Part shown: positions 1 to 6,661 of the stretch, in pieces
How positions within the stretch are numbered: position 1 is the stretch's first letter
Layout of the letters: every line of letters starts with the position of its first letter
From: Candidatus Hodarchaeota archaeon
GTDB taxonomy: Archaea; Asgardarchaeota; Heimdallarchaeia; Hodarchaeales; Hodarchaeaceae
DNA length: 31,598 nt
Assembly (NCBI GenBank): GCA_016840305.1
Contig: JAEOSP010000762.1
Location: 1 to 31,598, forward strand
Direction: 5' to 3'
Position numbers and translations under genes: made by a program
Notes under the pieces: generated by a model
What the model saw: only the letters and a program-made list of their open reading frames with translations
Told to the model about the DNA's origin: nothing
The model's database searches: none

Positions 1-3
1 AAA

Positions 4-720
4 TTAATTCTGTTTTTCTAGGAAAAAATCATATTCAGAAGGGGCAAGAGATTTGGTAATTTGCCCCTTTTCCAAATAGAACACCTTATTACAAAACCGA
101 GCGACTGACCTGAAGTCATGTGAACAAATAATAACCGTTCGATTTGATTTCTGATTTGTATCAGTAATTATTTGATCTAAGAATTTTCTATTCTCAACAT
201 CTAACCCGCTAAATGGTTCATCTAAGAGTAATAGTGGAGGATCGGGTAAAGCCACTCTTAAGATTTCCAATTTTTTTGCCATACCAGTTGATAATTCATG
301 AACTGGACGATCAATATACATTTTGAGATTATATTGTTTTACCGCTTCTTTCACCATCTCTTTGGGATTCTTGACACGTTTATTCAACCTAAGGTAGTAC
401 TCAAGATTCTCACGACCAGTTAGGTCATCATAAAAAAAAGAATGACTCAATAATACTCCTATCTCTTTTTTCAATTGATGCTGATTTTGCTTTACTTCAG
501 TATTAAAGAGCTTTATTTCACCAGAAGTAGGACGTATAAGAAGTGAAATAATCTTAAGCAGAGTACTTTTTCCTGCTCCGTTGTGACCTATTAAACCAAT
601 TATATCCCCCTTCTTGATGGTTAGATTCACTTTTTTAAGTGCTATTGTGAATCCATAAACTTTATTCACGTTTGAAAGTTTCACAACTGGCTCATCAACC
701 CGAAAAGTACTTAAACTCAT
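4..720 (-). CDS. ccmA: CcmA-type heme exporter ABC ATPase
   Basis: ATP-binding subunit of an ABC transporter, 238 aa. It has Walker A GHNGAGKST near residue 45, signature LSTGMAKK near residue 144, Walker B LLLLDEP and the switch histidine in CSHDF. A single compact nucleotide-binding domain with no membrane segments is typical of CcmA, which works with CcmB and CcmC to load and release heme for cytochrome c maturation. The assignment rests mainly on context: it directly follows a CcmC-like gene and a CcmD-like gene on the same strand. CcmB is not in the window and could lie just beyond position 1, downstream in the operon. The ATG at 720 has a weak AGGT ribosome site. By sequence alone it could be any small ABC ATPase; the ccm neighbours make the call fairly secure. 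Confidence 0.8.
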   Translation of the reverse strand: MSLSTFRVDEPVVKLSNVNKVYGFTIALKKVNLTIKKGDIIGLIGHNGAGKSTLLKIISLLIRPTSGEIKLFNTEVKQNQHQLKKEIGVLLSHSFFYDDLTGRENLEYYLRLNKRVKNPKEMVKEAVKQYNLKMYIDRPVHELSTGMAKKLEILRVALPDPPLLLLDEPFSGLDVENRKFLDQIITDTNQKSNRTVIICSHDFRSVARFCNKVFYLEKGQITKSLAPSEYDFFLEKQN

Positions 721-766
721 TTTAAAAACCTATAAGAGCTTATCACAGACTAAAATGAGTACATAT

Positions 767-925
767 CTATTTATCCTCTTTAAGACTTTCTAGTTCCTGT
801 TCAATTTTCTTCAATTGACTATTCGTATAATATAAGTAAAGAAAAATCAATATCCAGACTGCTAAAGAAACAAAAAGCATCAAACTTAATTCATTCGAAA
901 GAATTTCACCGAATATATCAGCCAT
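767..925 (-). CDS. ccmD: CcmD-like small membrane protein
   Basis: A 52-residue open frame between ccmC and ccmA, read from ATG 925 after a perfect GGAGGT ribosome site. It has a short N-terminus (MADIFGEILSNE), one hydrophobic helix at about residues 13-32 with a Tyr/Trp-rich end (VWILIFLYLYY), then a charged, coiled-coil-like tail (QLKKIEQELESLKEDK). Size, single helix, basic/acidic tail and place between ccmC and ccmA all match CcmD, the small protein that helps release holo-CcmE from CcmABC in bacteria. CcmD proteins share little sequence, so the call is by architecture and position. The gap to ccmC is about 33 bp and to ccmA about 46 bp, consistent with one transcript. Confidence 0.72.
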   Translation of the reverse strand: MADIFGEILSNELSLMLFVSLAVWILIFLYLYYTNSQLKKIEQELESLKEDK

Positions 926-958
926 AAATTTTACCTCCATTTTTATTAACTTAATGGT

Positions 959-1660
959 TTACATTTCCTCCATTCTAGCTTTACGTATACTTTTTAGAGT
1001 AAAATCAATTAAATTGATTCGATATTTCTGATAAACTAAAATCAAAGAAAATACTCCAATAAACAAGAAATTTATTGGAATGAACATCCCTGCACCAGTT
1101 CCATAAGATGTTGTCTGAGGATTCGGATGTAGATCTCCCGCAATTACATATGTAAATGGAACTGAAACGAACGCAATAATACCAAAGATAGCGGAGATAA
1201 TAGCTTTTCTATCTGGGTTTTCCTCTTCTAACATGTCACGAAAGATCAAAACTGCTACATATATCAACCACATGATTAATGTTACAGTCTCTCTAGGATT
1301 CCAATCCCAAAATTCTCCCCATTCAGGCTTTGCCCAGATCATTCCTACAATGATTGTTATTGCTCCAATGATTACGCCAACCTGTGCGCTTGAAACGAGT
1401 AAAAGATCATATTTCAGATCCCTTTTCCAGAAATATTGTATTCCGCTAATAAGTGAAATTCCAAATGTTACGTAAGTAGAGAATGCAAATGGAACCATAT
1501 AAAAGATCGGAAGGGGGCTTACACTACCTCCTCCTGCTAACCAATTAGCAGTCATGGATGAAAATCCAAAATAAACTTGAGTATAGTTTAGGATAACAAA
1601 GACGGTTCCCAACCCAAACAAAATCAGAGGGGCTTTTTTTCTTATTTCTTGTAATATCAT
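959..1660 (-). CDS. ccmC: CcmC/CcsA-type heme-handling membrane protein
   Basis: A 233-residue polytopic protein with about six membrane helices. The diagnostic Trp-rich heme-handling motif is present (WGEFWDWNPRET, about residues 114-125), followed by a helix. A conserved-type external histidine sits in AGDLHPNP (His178). In the CcmC family this motif and two flanking histidines hold heme for export and delivery to CcmE. The first expected histidine (YIHVP in bacterial CcmC) reads FYMVP here, with Met55 in its place. Trp-Asp-Trp-Asn also differs from the usual Trp-x-Trp-Asp. The motif resembles CcsA (WDPKET) as much as CcmC (WDARLT), but the length and ccmD/ccmA neighbours favour CcmC. The ATG at 1660 follows a GGTGAAA ribosome site. 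Confidence 0.85.
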   Translation of the reverse strand: MILQEIRKKAPLILFGLGTVFVILNYTQVYFGFSSMTANWLAGGGSVSPLPIFYMVPFAFSTYVTFGISLISGIQYFWKRDLKYDLLLVSSAQVGVIIGAITIIVGMIWAKPEWGEFWDWNPRETVTLIMWLIYVAVLIFRDMLEEENPDRKAIISAIFGIIAFVSVPFTYVIAGDLHPNPQTTSYGTGAGMFIPINFLFIGVFSLILVYQKYRINLIDFTLKSIRKARMEEM

Positions 1661-1680
1661 GGTATTTCACCATTTTGGTG

Positions 1681-1885
1681 TTAATTTCTTAAGAAGAATA
1701 TTTCTGAAATCCCAGAAAAATTCTTGTTTGATAATTTACTTAATTTTTCGTGTTTTCTTCTAAGTCTTTCGTGGAGTTCCTTCAATTTCACATGATACTC
1801 AGAGTAAGCACTAATGAATCGCTCTCAAGTAATTTCAAATAATTAAGGATCTCATAAAAAGCTGACGGCGATCTACAATGTTGAC
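1681..1885 (-). pseudogene. possible remnant of a small helical protein between ctaB and ccmC
   Basis: The ctaB-ccmC gap holds two overlapping open stretches in different minus frames that read as one helical protein if joined. The upstream stretch has FYEILNYLKLLES and no start codon. The downstream stretch has ERFISAYSEYHVKLKELHER and then RLRRKHEKLSKL, ending at a TAA at 1681-1683. A one-base shift near the shared GAGAGC (about 1815-1825) would join them. Alternatively a GTG at 1791 could start a free-standing 36-residue basic peptide. The heptad-like charged pattern recalls the dimerisation helix of MarR/PadR-type regulators, but I cannot identify a family. This could equally be chance coding potential. 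Confidence 0.2.
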
Positions 1886-1903
1886 TTTATTTCGATTTTA
1901 TGA

Positions 1904-2848
1904 TTAATAAAGGAAGGGAGTAAGTACCACTCCAATGAATAACCATAAAAATGCTAAGGCCATTAGTATAGATGCCATTTTGAAAATTTTAAATGTTCTC
2001 CTTTGAGTAGGGAATCTGAGATTTATTATTGATTGACTAAAGATGTGAAGCATGAATATGAATAACGGAACCAATATCATAAAGTGGATATTGAGAATAA
2101 TTCCCGTGATAGCTATTAAACAGACACTTAGAATCGCTGATAGAGTTATTACTTTAACAGATTGGTTTTGATTCACTACTGGCCACATTGGAACTTCAGC
2201 ATTTCGATATCCTTGTAAATTTTTGGGAAGAAGAGCTAATGTGAGAATGTGCAGTGGAATCCAGCAAAGTACGAACAGTCCCATCAGTAATCCACTGAGA
2301 TTGATATCTCCTGTTGCTGCGGTTTGCCCAGCTAAAGCTGGTAACCCTCCAGCAATTCCACCAAAAATGATAGAGAATCTAGTTTTACGCTTCAACCATA
2401 TTGAATAGACAACGACATCGAAGAAGGCTCCCAAGAATACTACAATCATTGTAAGAGAATTAACAAAAATGCCGATTGTTAATACTCCTGCAATGACAAA
2501 CAAAAGACCATGTTTGAGAACAGTGTTCGCAGGAACTTTTCCAGATGGAAGTGCTCGGTTTTTTGTTCTTTCCATAAGTGCATCAATATCACGATCAATA
2601 TACATGTTAAGTAAAGTTGACCCTGAAACAGCAAAAAAAACCCCGACCATTAACCAAATGAATAAACCAGGATTTATTCCATTCGTCCATGCTGACACTA
2701 AATATGCAAAAAATGTCGTATAGACCAATAAAAAGGTTTGTTTACTCTTTATCAACTCTCCATATAGAAAAAATGGAATAGTTGTTGTGGAGGTGAGTGT
2801 TGCAGTTTCAAGTGCCAGTAACTGATCGGGGGATTCATTGTCAACCAT
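1904..2848 (-). CDS. ctaB: protoheme IX farnesyltransferase (heme O synthase)
   Basis: UbiA-superfamily membrane prenyltransferase of 314 aa with about nine helices. The first Asp-rich prenyl-diphosphate/Mg site is in NMYIDRDIDALMERTKNRAL (from about residue 101), the classic CtaB/CyoE signature. The conserved YSIWLKRKT and GGIAGGLPALAG follow. The enzyme attaches a farnesyl (in archaea perhaps geranylgeranyl) group to heme B to make heme O for terminal oxidases. It lies 31 bp downstream of the oxidase-like gene and upstream of the ccm genes, so it probably supplies the heme for that protein. No heme A synthase gene (ctaA) is in the window, so the product may stay heme O. ATG 2848 has a weak AAGGCGAT ribosome site. 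Confidence 0.92.
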   Translation of the reverse strand: MVDNESPDQLLALETATLTSTTTIPFFLYGELIKSKQTFLLVYTTFFAYLVSAWTNGINPGLFIWLMVGVFFAVSGSTLLNMYIDRDIDALMERTKNRALPSGKVPANTVLKHGLLFVIAGVLTIGIFVNSLTMIVVFLGAFFDVVVYSIWLKRKTRFSIIFGGIAGGLPALAGQTAATGDINLSGLLMGLFVLCWIPLHILTLALLPKNLQGYRNAEVPMWPVVNQNQSVKVITLSAILSVCLIAITGIILNIHFMILVPLFIFMLHIFSQSIINLRFPTQRRTFKIFKMASILMALAFLWLFIGVVLTPFLY

Positions 2849-2879
2849 GTTTTATCGCCTTAGTGTAGGATAGATTCGG

Positions 2880-4463
2880 TTATTCGGGCCATTGTTCCAC
2901 GTCTTTCTTTCCTTTCCATATCTCAAGGAATTGATGGATACAGAAGAGGATTATCCCTATGGAAACGAAAACTATACCGATATCCATAACCCATGGTAAC
3001 CAAGCAGCAGTAGCTTCCCAGTATTCTACTACATCAGTGTACAATGTAAGATTTGTTGCCCAGGCCATATCAAGATGGGGGAAGTACAAATATGTAACTC
3101 CTAATCCAAAAGCAACAACGCTTCCTATAAATGAGGACCAACCAATATATGTACGTGATTTGCCCTTAATGTCCAATAACTGAACAATAAAGAGTAACAG
3201 GACAACTGCTGATAATACACCTAAAATATGCCAATGTCCACGAGCAACTGTTGTTTCAACTGCTAATGGACCTTCACGAAATGAAGGTATAGATTTGAGA
3301 ACTTTTTCTGCGAGTACTGAATCAGGACGGAGACTTAATGCTAAGAAAATTCCTCCGAAAGTCATTGCGAAATTTACCCAGGTGAATTGAAAATACATCG
3401 AAAATTGCACAGGGCGTTTGAAAACGGCTTTAACACGAGTAAGCCAAGATGCGGATGCATAATCATCACCCAAAACGGCTTTACTTGTTTTACCCCAACC
3501 AGTTATGGTAAGTATTAGACCTACTACTAGAAGGATGGCTGCACCAAAATATATCAAGTAGTGCATATCAAAACCCCCTGTAATATTTTTCCATGCCTCT
3601 ATATCTTTGAAGGTTACAAACCATGACCCCATTGAAGCAATAAGAGCTCCTGGAATGACCAATATCATAGAAAGTAGATACCATCTTCCTTTTTGATCAG
3701 GCACAGTATATTTATAAACGGATAATAGTATAATGACGTCTATAAGAAGGAGCATAACGTGAAGATGTCCTTTAATGCCATTTACGAATAGATGAGCAAT
3801 TGTAAGGTCAGGATAGGGCTCCCTGAGGAAGTATTCAGCAAGCATAGCAGTTAAGTCAGGAGTCCCGAAAAACGCTCCAATAGAAGCTCCGAGGATTACA
3901 CTAACTAGTACGCATATGGCTGTAACTGTTAATGCTAACTGTGCGACTAAAACGTTTCGACTATTTTCAGAATTTCTTTTAGGGAAACTTTTCGTTGGAA
4001 AAATTCCGAGAAGTAACAAAATTCCCGCATAGAAACAAAGGGACATTCCCACAAGCATTAAACCGTGTAAAATCCACGCATCGTCAAATATATATGCATA
4101 TGAAACCCCCATCGTTGAGGATAACATGCTTCCGATAAATAGTGGCCATTTAACTCTTGATATGAACTTTTCACGCACATCCATAACAAGTAGTACGACG
4201 TATGTAGAGATAGCAAGGAAAGGAATTGTAAGTGCATGATAAAGCATGACTAATCTAGCAGCTTTTCCCTCTGGAGTTAAGTTCATTGGCAATAAAGTTG
4301 CACCAAAAAGTTGCTCCAACGGTTGGGAAAATGTAGACAGAAAGAGAACGATTACCAACTCATACACGATCGTAAACGTAATCATTCCTTTTAGTGTGGC
4401 TCCGTAGTTAATTTTCCTACGTAACCAATCAATTTTAGAACCTGTTGATTCACTTGTAGACAT
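2880..4463 (-). CDS. divergent heme-copper-oxidase subunit I-like protein, 12 TM
   Basis: A 527-residue protein with about 12 predicted helices. Histidines lie where heme-copper oxidase (COX1/NorB) subunits carry heme ligands: His76 in helix 2 (LYHALTIPF) for low-spin heme, and a His-x-His pair in helix 10 (RGHWHILG, His410/His412) for the two hemes. Helix 6 has HLFVNGIKGHLHVML (His224, His233, His235). HLFVNG resembles NorB HLWVEG, but the Glu that binds FeB in NorB would be Asn. Helix 7 (about 260-284) has no His-His pair, so the normal CuB/FeB site is incomplete, and no HPEVY motif is seen. Three similar segments start near residues 70, 228 and 404, matching the three-fold pseudo-symmetry of subunit I. 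No subunit II is in the window. Neighbours (heme O synthase, ccm genes) support a heme protein. It may be a divergent oxidase or NO reductase, or a non-catalytic heme protein. Confidence 0.65.
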   Translation of the reverse strand: MSTSESTGSKIDWLRRKINYGATLKGMITFTIVYELVIVLFLSTFSQPLEQLFGATLLPMNLTPEGKAARLVMLYHALTIPFLAISTYVVLLVMDVREKFISRVKWPLFIGSMLSSTMGVSYAYIFDDAWILHGLMLVGMSLCFYAGILLLLGIFPTKSFPKRNSENSRNVLVAQLALTVTAICVLVSVILGASIGAFFGTPDLTAMLAEYFLREPYPDLTIAHLFVNGIKGHLHVMLLLIDVIILLSVYKYTVPDQKGRWYLLSMILVIPGALIASMGSWFVTFKDIEAWKNITGGFDMHYLIYFGAAILLVVGLILTITGWGKTSKAVLGDDYASASWLTRVKAVFKRPVQFSMYFQFTWVNFAMTFGGIFLALSLRPDSVLAEKVLKSIPSFREGPLAVETTVARGHWHILGVLSAVVLLLFIVQLLDIKGKSRTYIGWSSFIGSVVAFGLGVTYLYFPHLDMAWATNLTLYTDVVEYWEATAAWLPWVMDIGIVFVSIGIILFCIHQFLEIWKGKKDVEQWPE

Positions 4464-4515
4464 AATTTTTACACCGTTCTGTTGATTTACTTGTAGATAT
4501 GATTTTTACACCATT
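4442..4515. repeat. 37-bp imperfect tandem duplication over the oxidase-like gene start
   Basis: Two adjacent 37-bp units (4442-4478 and 4479-4515) match at 33 of 37 positions. The first unit contains the ATG (4461-4463, minus strand) and ribosome site (GGTGTAAAAA) of the oxidase-like gene plus its first codons. The second, upstream on the transcript, carries a copy of the ribosome site, but ATG has become ATA. The unit length is not a multiple of three. The duplication places a second GGTGTAAAAA in the leader. Confidence 0.85.
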
Positions 4516-4539
4516 CTTCAAATATTGATCAACCAAATA

Positions 4540-4553
4540 AGTATTCTTATACT
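4540..4553. promoter_or_regulatory. short inverted repeat next to the putative oxidase-gene promoter
   Basis: AGTAT-TCTT-ATACT is a perfect 5-bp-arm inverted repeat. It sits just downstream, in the minus direction, of an AT-rich TTATTTAATAG that could be the TATA box. A TTGATCAA palindrome follows at 4525-4532. A repressor or regulator site is possible; short arms in AT-rich DNA also arise by chance. Confidence 0.3.
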
Positions 4554-4680
4554 ATTAAATAATCAAACATGAATTGATAATGTGAATAGAAATAAAATCG
4601 TAATTATATAAAAATAGAAGTGAGAAATTTGTAACCTACTTACTCGCTAAAGATTCTTAGTTCGACGTTAAATGATGAAT

Positions 4681-4732
4681 AAAAAAAAGTGGGGTACCTG
4701 TTGTTCAAAATAATTAATTTATTAGTACCCAC
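4681..4732 (-). terminator. hairpin plus T8 terminator after the 7-TM gene
   Basis: On the minus strand, GTGGGTAC (4732-4725) pairs with GTACCCCAC (4697-4689) around a loop of about 27 nt with one bulged base. Eight Ts follow immediately (4688-4681). It lies about 30-80 bp downstream of the 7-TM gene and upstream of the oxidase-like gene. It looks like a bacterial intrinsic terminator, whereas archaeal termination usually relies on T-tracts alone. It suggests the 7-TM gene and the oxidase block are at least partly separate transcripts. Confidence 0.6.
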
Positions 4733-4761
4733 GAAAGATTCTGATTATGTAACTTCATATT

Positions 4762-5445
4762 TTAGAAAAAACCACTAATAATAGGAATATCGATTTTCCA
4801 TTTCTCAGGTATAACAATTCCGAAGAATAGGAATAATCCAACTATCACTAGTAGTACGGGTAGGATTTCGAAAATTTGTGCTTCAGATAGAATTTCACTT
4901 CCAATTGCTACAAATGCAAGCAATACTCCACCTACAGACATCAGAAGGCCTCCAATACCAAAGAGAGCTCCACTGGTTTCTACATTCTTTGAAATAAATG
5001 CTGCGTATAGTGGTAAGAAGCTGATAATTAATCCACTAGGAATGTGTAATCCCATGAGGACCATAGAGGACATTTCACTTAATCCAGCTACCAAGTCTAA
5101 ACGAACAACAGCTAATAGAACTATCATCACTAGGGCAAAAATTGCGTAATACGTCCCCCATGGCTTTCCATCATAAAGTGCATATAACAAACCGATAGCT
5201 AAACATGCTGGTATTAATGCTGCTACAACAGGGACAAGAGGTTCCTTTAATACATCAAACCCATTTAAAATTATCAAAACACCTGATACAAAAAGTACCA
5301 AGAAACTAACTGCCCAGAAAAGATGGTGAAGACCTTTATCCTTCAAATAAGCTAGTGCGAGAAAAATTACTAGCACCAAAGAAACTACTCCAACTAGAAG
5401 AAGAAGTACCAACGGAACCATATCAGTTATCATTTCATTTATCAT
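4762..5445 (-). CDS. seven-TM membrane protein of unknown function
   Basis: A 227-residue, very hydrophobic protein with about seven membrane helices and no soluble domain. I do not recognise a named family. Its order is an N-terminal helix, a short polar loop KDKGLHHLFWA with two adjacent histidines, then further helices, one with a histidine in MGLHIPSG. The KGLHHLFWA loop resembles the first loop of some seven-helix sensory membrane modules found in front of kinases, but no output domain is attached. The ATG at 5445 follows AAGGTGTAAAAA, the same leader motif as the oxidase-like gene. It is upstream of the heme/respiration block and divergent from the HxlR-type regulator, so a role in the membrane respiratory or heme system is possible but unproven. 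Confidence 0.7.
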   Translation of the reverse strand: MINEMITDMVPLVLLLLVGVVSLVLVIFLALAYLKDKGLHHLFWAVSFLVLFVSGVLIILNGFDVLKEPLVPVVAALIPACLAIGLLYALYDGKPWGTYYAIFALVMIVLLAVVRLDLVAGLSEMSSMVLMGLHIPSGLIISFLPLYAAFISKNVETSGALFGIGGLLMSVGGVLLAFVAIGSEILSEAQIFEILPVLLVIVGLFLFFGIVIPEKWKIDIPIISGFF

Positions 5446-5614
5446 ATCTTTTTACACCTTAATTTAAGTTCAATTTCAGTTTATTCAACTTTTCCTACAT
5501 TCAATTAGTAATATAATCTATTGCAGCAAAGATATCAATTGTAACGAAGTGAGATATTTAAATTCTAGGTTAGTTTTTCCAGAAGTAGATAAAAAGTTAT
5601 CAGTTTACAAGCAA

Positions 5615-5646
5615 ATTTAAAATATAAAGGCACTATCATGCATAAT
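5615..5646 (+). promoter_or_regulatory. TATA box and near-palindrome upstream of the HxlR-type gene
   Basis: TTTAAAATATAAAG at about 5615-5629 is a good archaeal TATA element. Just downstream, 5635-5646 reads ATCATGCATAAT, matching its reverse complement at 10 of 12 positions. A near-palindrome between TATA and start codon is a usual place for a repressor or autoregulator site. Confidence 0.45.
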
Positions 5647-5661
5647 TAAGCTGAAAAAACT

Positions 5662-6138
5662 ATGACTGAACCTGTGTGCGATAAAAACGACTTGGTTAAG
5701 GACGAATGTTCTGTTAGCTTAGCCCTTAAGATATTAGGTAAGAAATGGACATTTCTAATTCTATGTGAATTATTGTTAAACCATAAACTCTATTTCAGTC
5801 AGCTCCAAAAATCTATAATGGGCCCTGATGGTGAGAATATTTCAGCACGTGTTCTTTCTGAATGTTTAAGTCGTTTAGAATTGGATCATGGTATCATTCT
5901 GCGAACAGTTCACAGTGATGAGATGCCGATCCGCGTTAGTTACTCTTTAACAGAAAAAGGGGAAGATTTTGCAGTTGTTTTTAGTGTTTTAAAAGGCTGG
6001 GGTATTAAATGGGGAGATTTAAGCGTTAAGAAATGTCGATCTTTCACATGTATTCATAACGCTGTTCCGATTATTGATATTGATGAGGCAAAGAAGTTAT
6101 ACTACTCTCAAGATGAAATTGAGGAAATAAAAGAATAA
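5662..6138 (+). CDS. HxlR-family winged-helix transcription regulator
   Basis: A 158-residue HxlR-type regulator. It has the family start pattern (CSVSLALKILGKKWT, about residues 16-30), a helix with FLILCELLL, the recognition region (ISARVLSECLSRLE), and the wing PIRVSYSLTEKG (about 89-100). HxlR proteins bind palindromic operators as dimers, and several sense electrophiles or oxidants through cysteines. This one has Cys6, Cys16, Cys35, Cys68, Cys125 and Cys130; Cys16 is at the place often used for redox sensing. About 40 residues follow the wing (KKCRSFTC...), longer than many members. It is divergent from the 7-TM gene of the respiration block and converges on the molybdenum hydroxylase genes, so it may control either. 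Confidence 0.9.
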   Translation: MTEPVCDKNDLVKDECSVSLALKILGKKWTFLILCELLLNHKLYFSQLQKSIMGPDGENISARVLSECLSRLELDHGIILRTVHSDEMPIRVSYSLTEKGEDFAVVFSVLKGWGIKWGDLSVKKCRSFTCIHNAVPIIDIDEAKKLYYSQDEIEEIKE

Positions 6139-6186
6139 ATAATAAAACTGGAAATTCAGATAACATTTCATCTTTGGGTTAGTCAT

Positions 6187-6660
6187 TTAACCTTTTATAA
6201 TTTTTAACTTCTCCTGCGAGAGCAATGCGGCCTCTAAAATAGGTTTGTACCCAGTACACCGACATAAATGTACTTCCAGAGCTTTTCGGATTTCTATTTC
6301 AGACACATTTAGGTTAGCGTTGAAAAGTGCGTATAACTCCATTATATAACCCATTGTACAAAAACCACACTGAACTGCACCTTTTTCTATAAATGCTTCT
6401 TGAATCGGATGAAGTTTGAAACCATCTGAAATGCCCTCAATTGTGATTATTTCAGCATTTTCCAGACGTTTTGCTTTAATTAAACAACTCTTAACGGGTT
6501 TTCCATTCATTACAACAGTGCAGGCCCCACAGTGGCCTTGACTACAACCGTTTTTTGTTCCCATCAGCAGGAGTTTTTCACGTAGAATCGTAAGTAATGA
6601 ATCGCTAGGATTAACGCTTAAATGATATTTATTCTTATTTACAACAATGTTAATATCCAT
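6187..6660 (-). CDS. 2Fe-2S small subunit of a xanthine dehydrogenase-family molybdenum hydroxylase
   Basis: A 157-residue CoxS/XdhC-type electron-transfer subunit with two 2Fe-2S domains. The plant-ferredoxin-type cluster uses CSQGHCGAC plus a later Cys in KSCL. The all-helical C-terminal cluster uses CGFC and CRCTGY. It passes electrons from the molybdopterin site of the large subunit. An upstream in-frame GTG exists at 6675, but ATG 6660 is preferred because a perfect GGAGGT ribosome site lies six bases before it, inside the last codons of the large-subunit gene. The two genes are therefore separated by one base and probably translationally coupled. No FAD-binding medium subunit is adjacent. 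Confidence 0.93.
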   Translation of the reverse strand: MDINIVVNKNKYHLSVNPSDSLLTILREKLLLMGTKNGCSQGHCGACTVVMNGKPVKSCLIKAKRLENAEIITIEGISDGFKLHPIQEAFIEKGAVQCGFCTMGYIMELYALFNANLNVSEIEIRKALEVHLCRCTGYKPILEAALLSQEKLKIIKG

Positions 6661-6661
6661 T

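Noticed and set aside
4671..4743. C box-like ATGATGA and D box-like CTGA, possible C/D guide RNA
   Set aside because: Spacing is longer than usual for archaeal C/D RNAs, no internal D'/C' boxes are seen, and the region overlaps the hairpin/T-tract.
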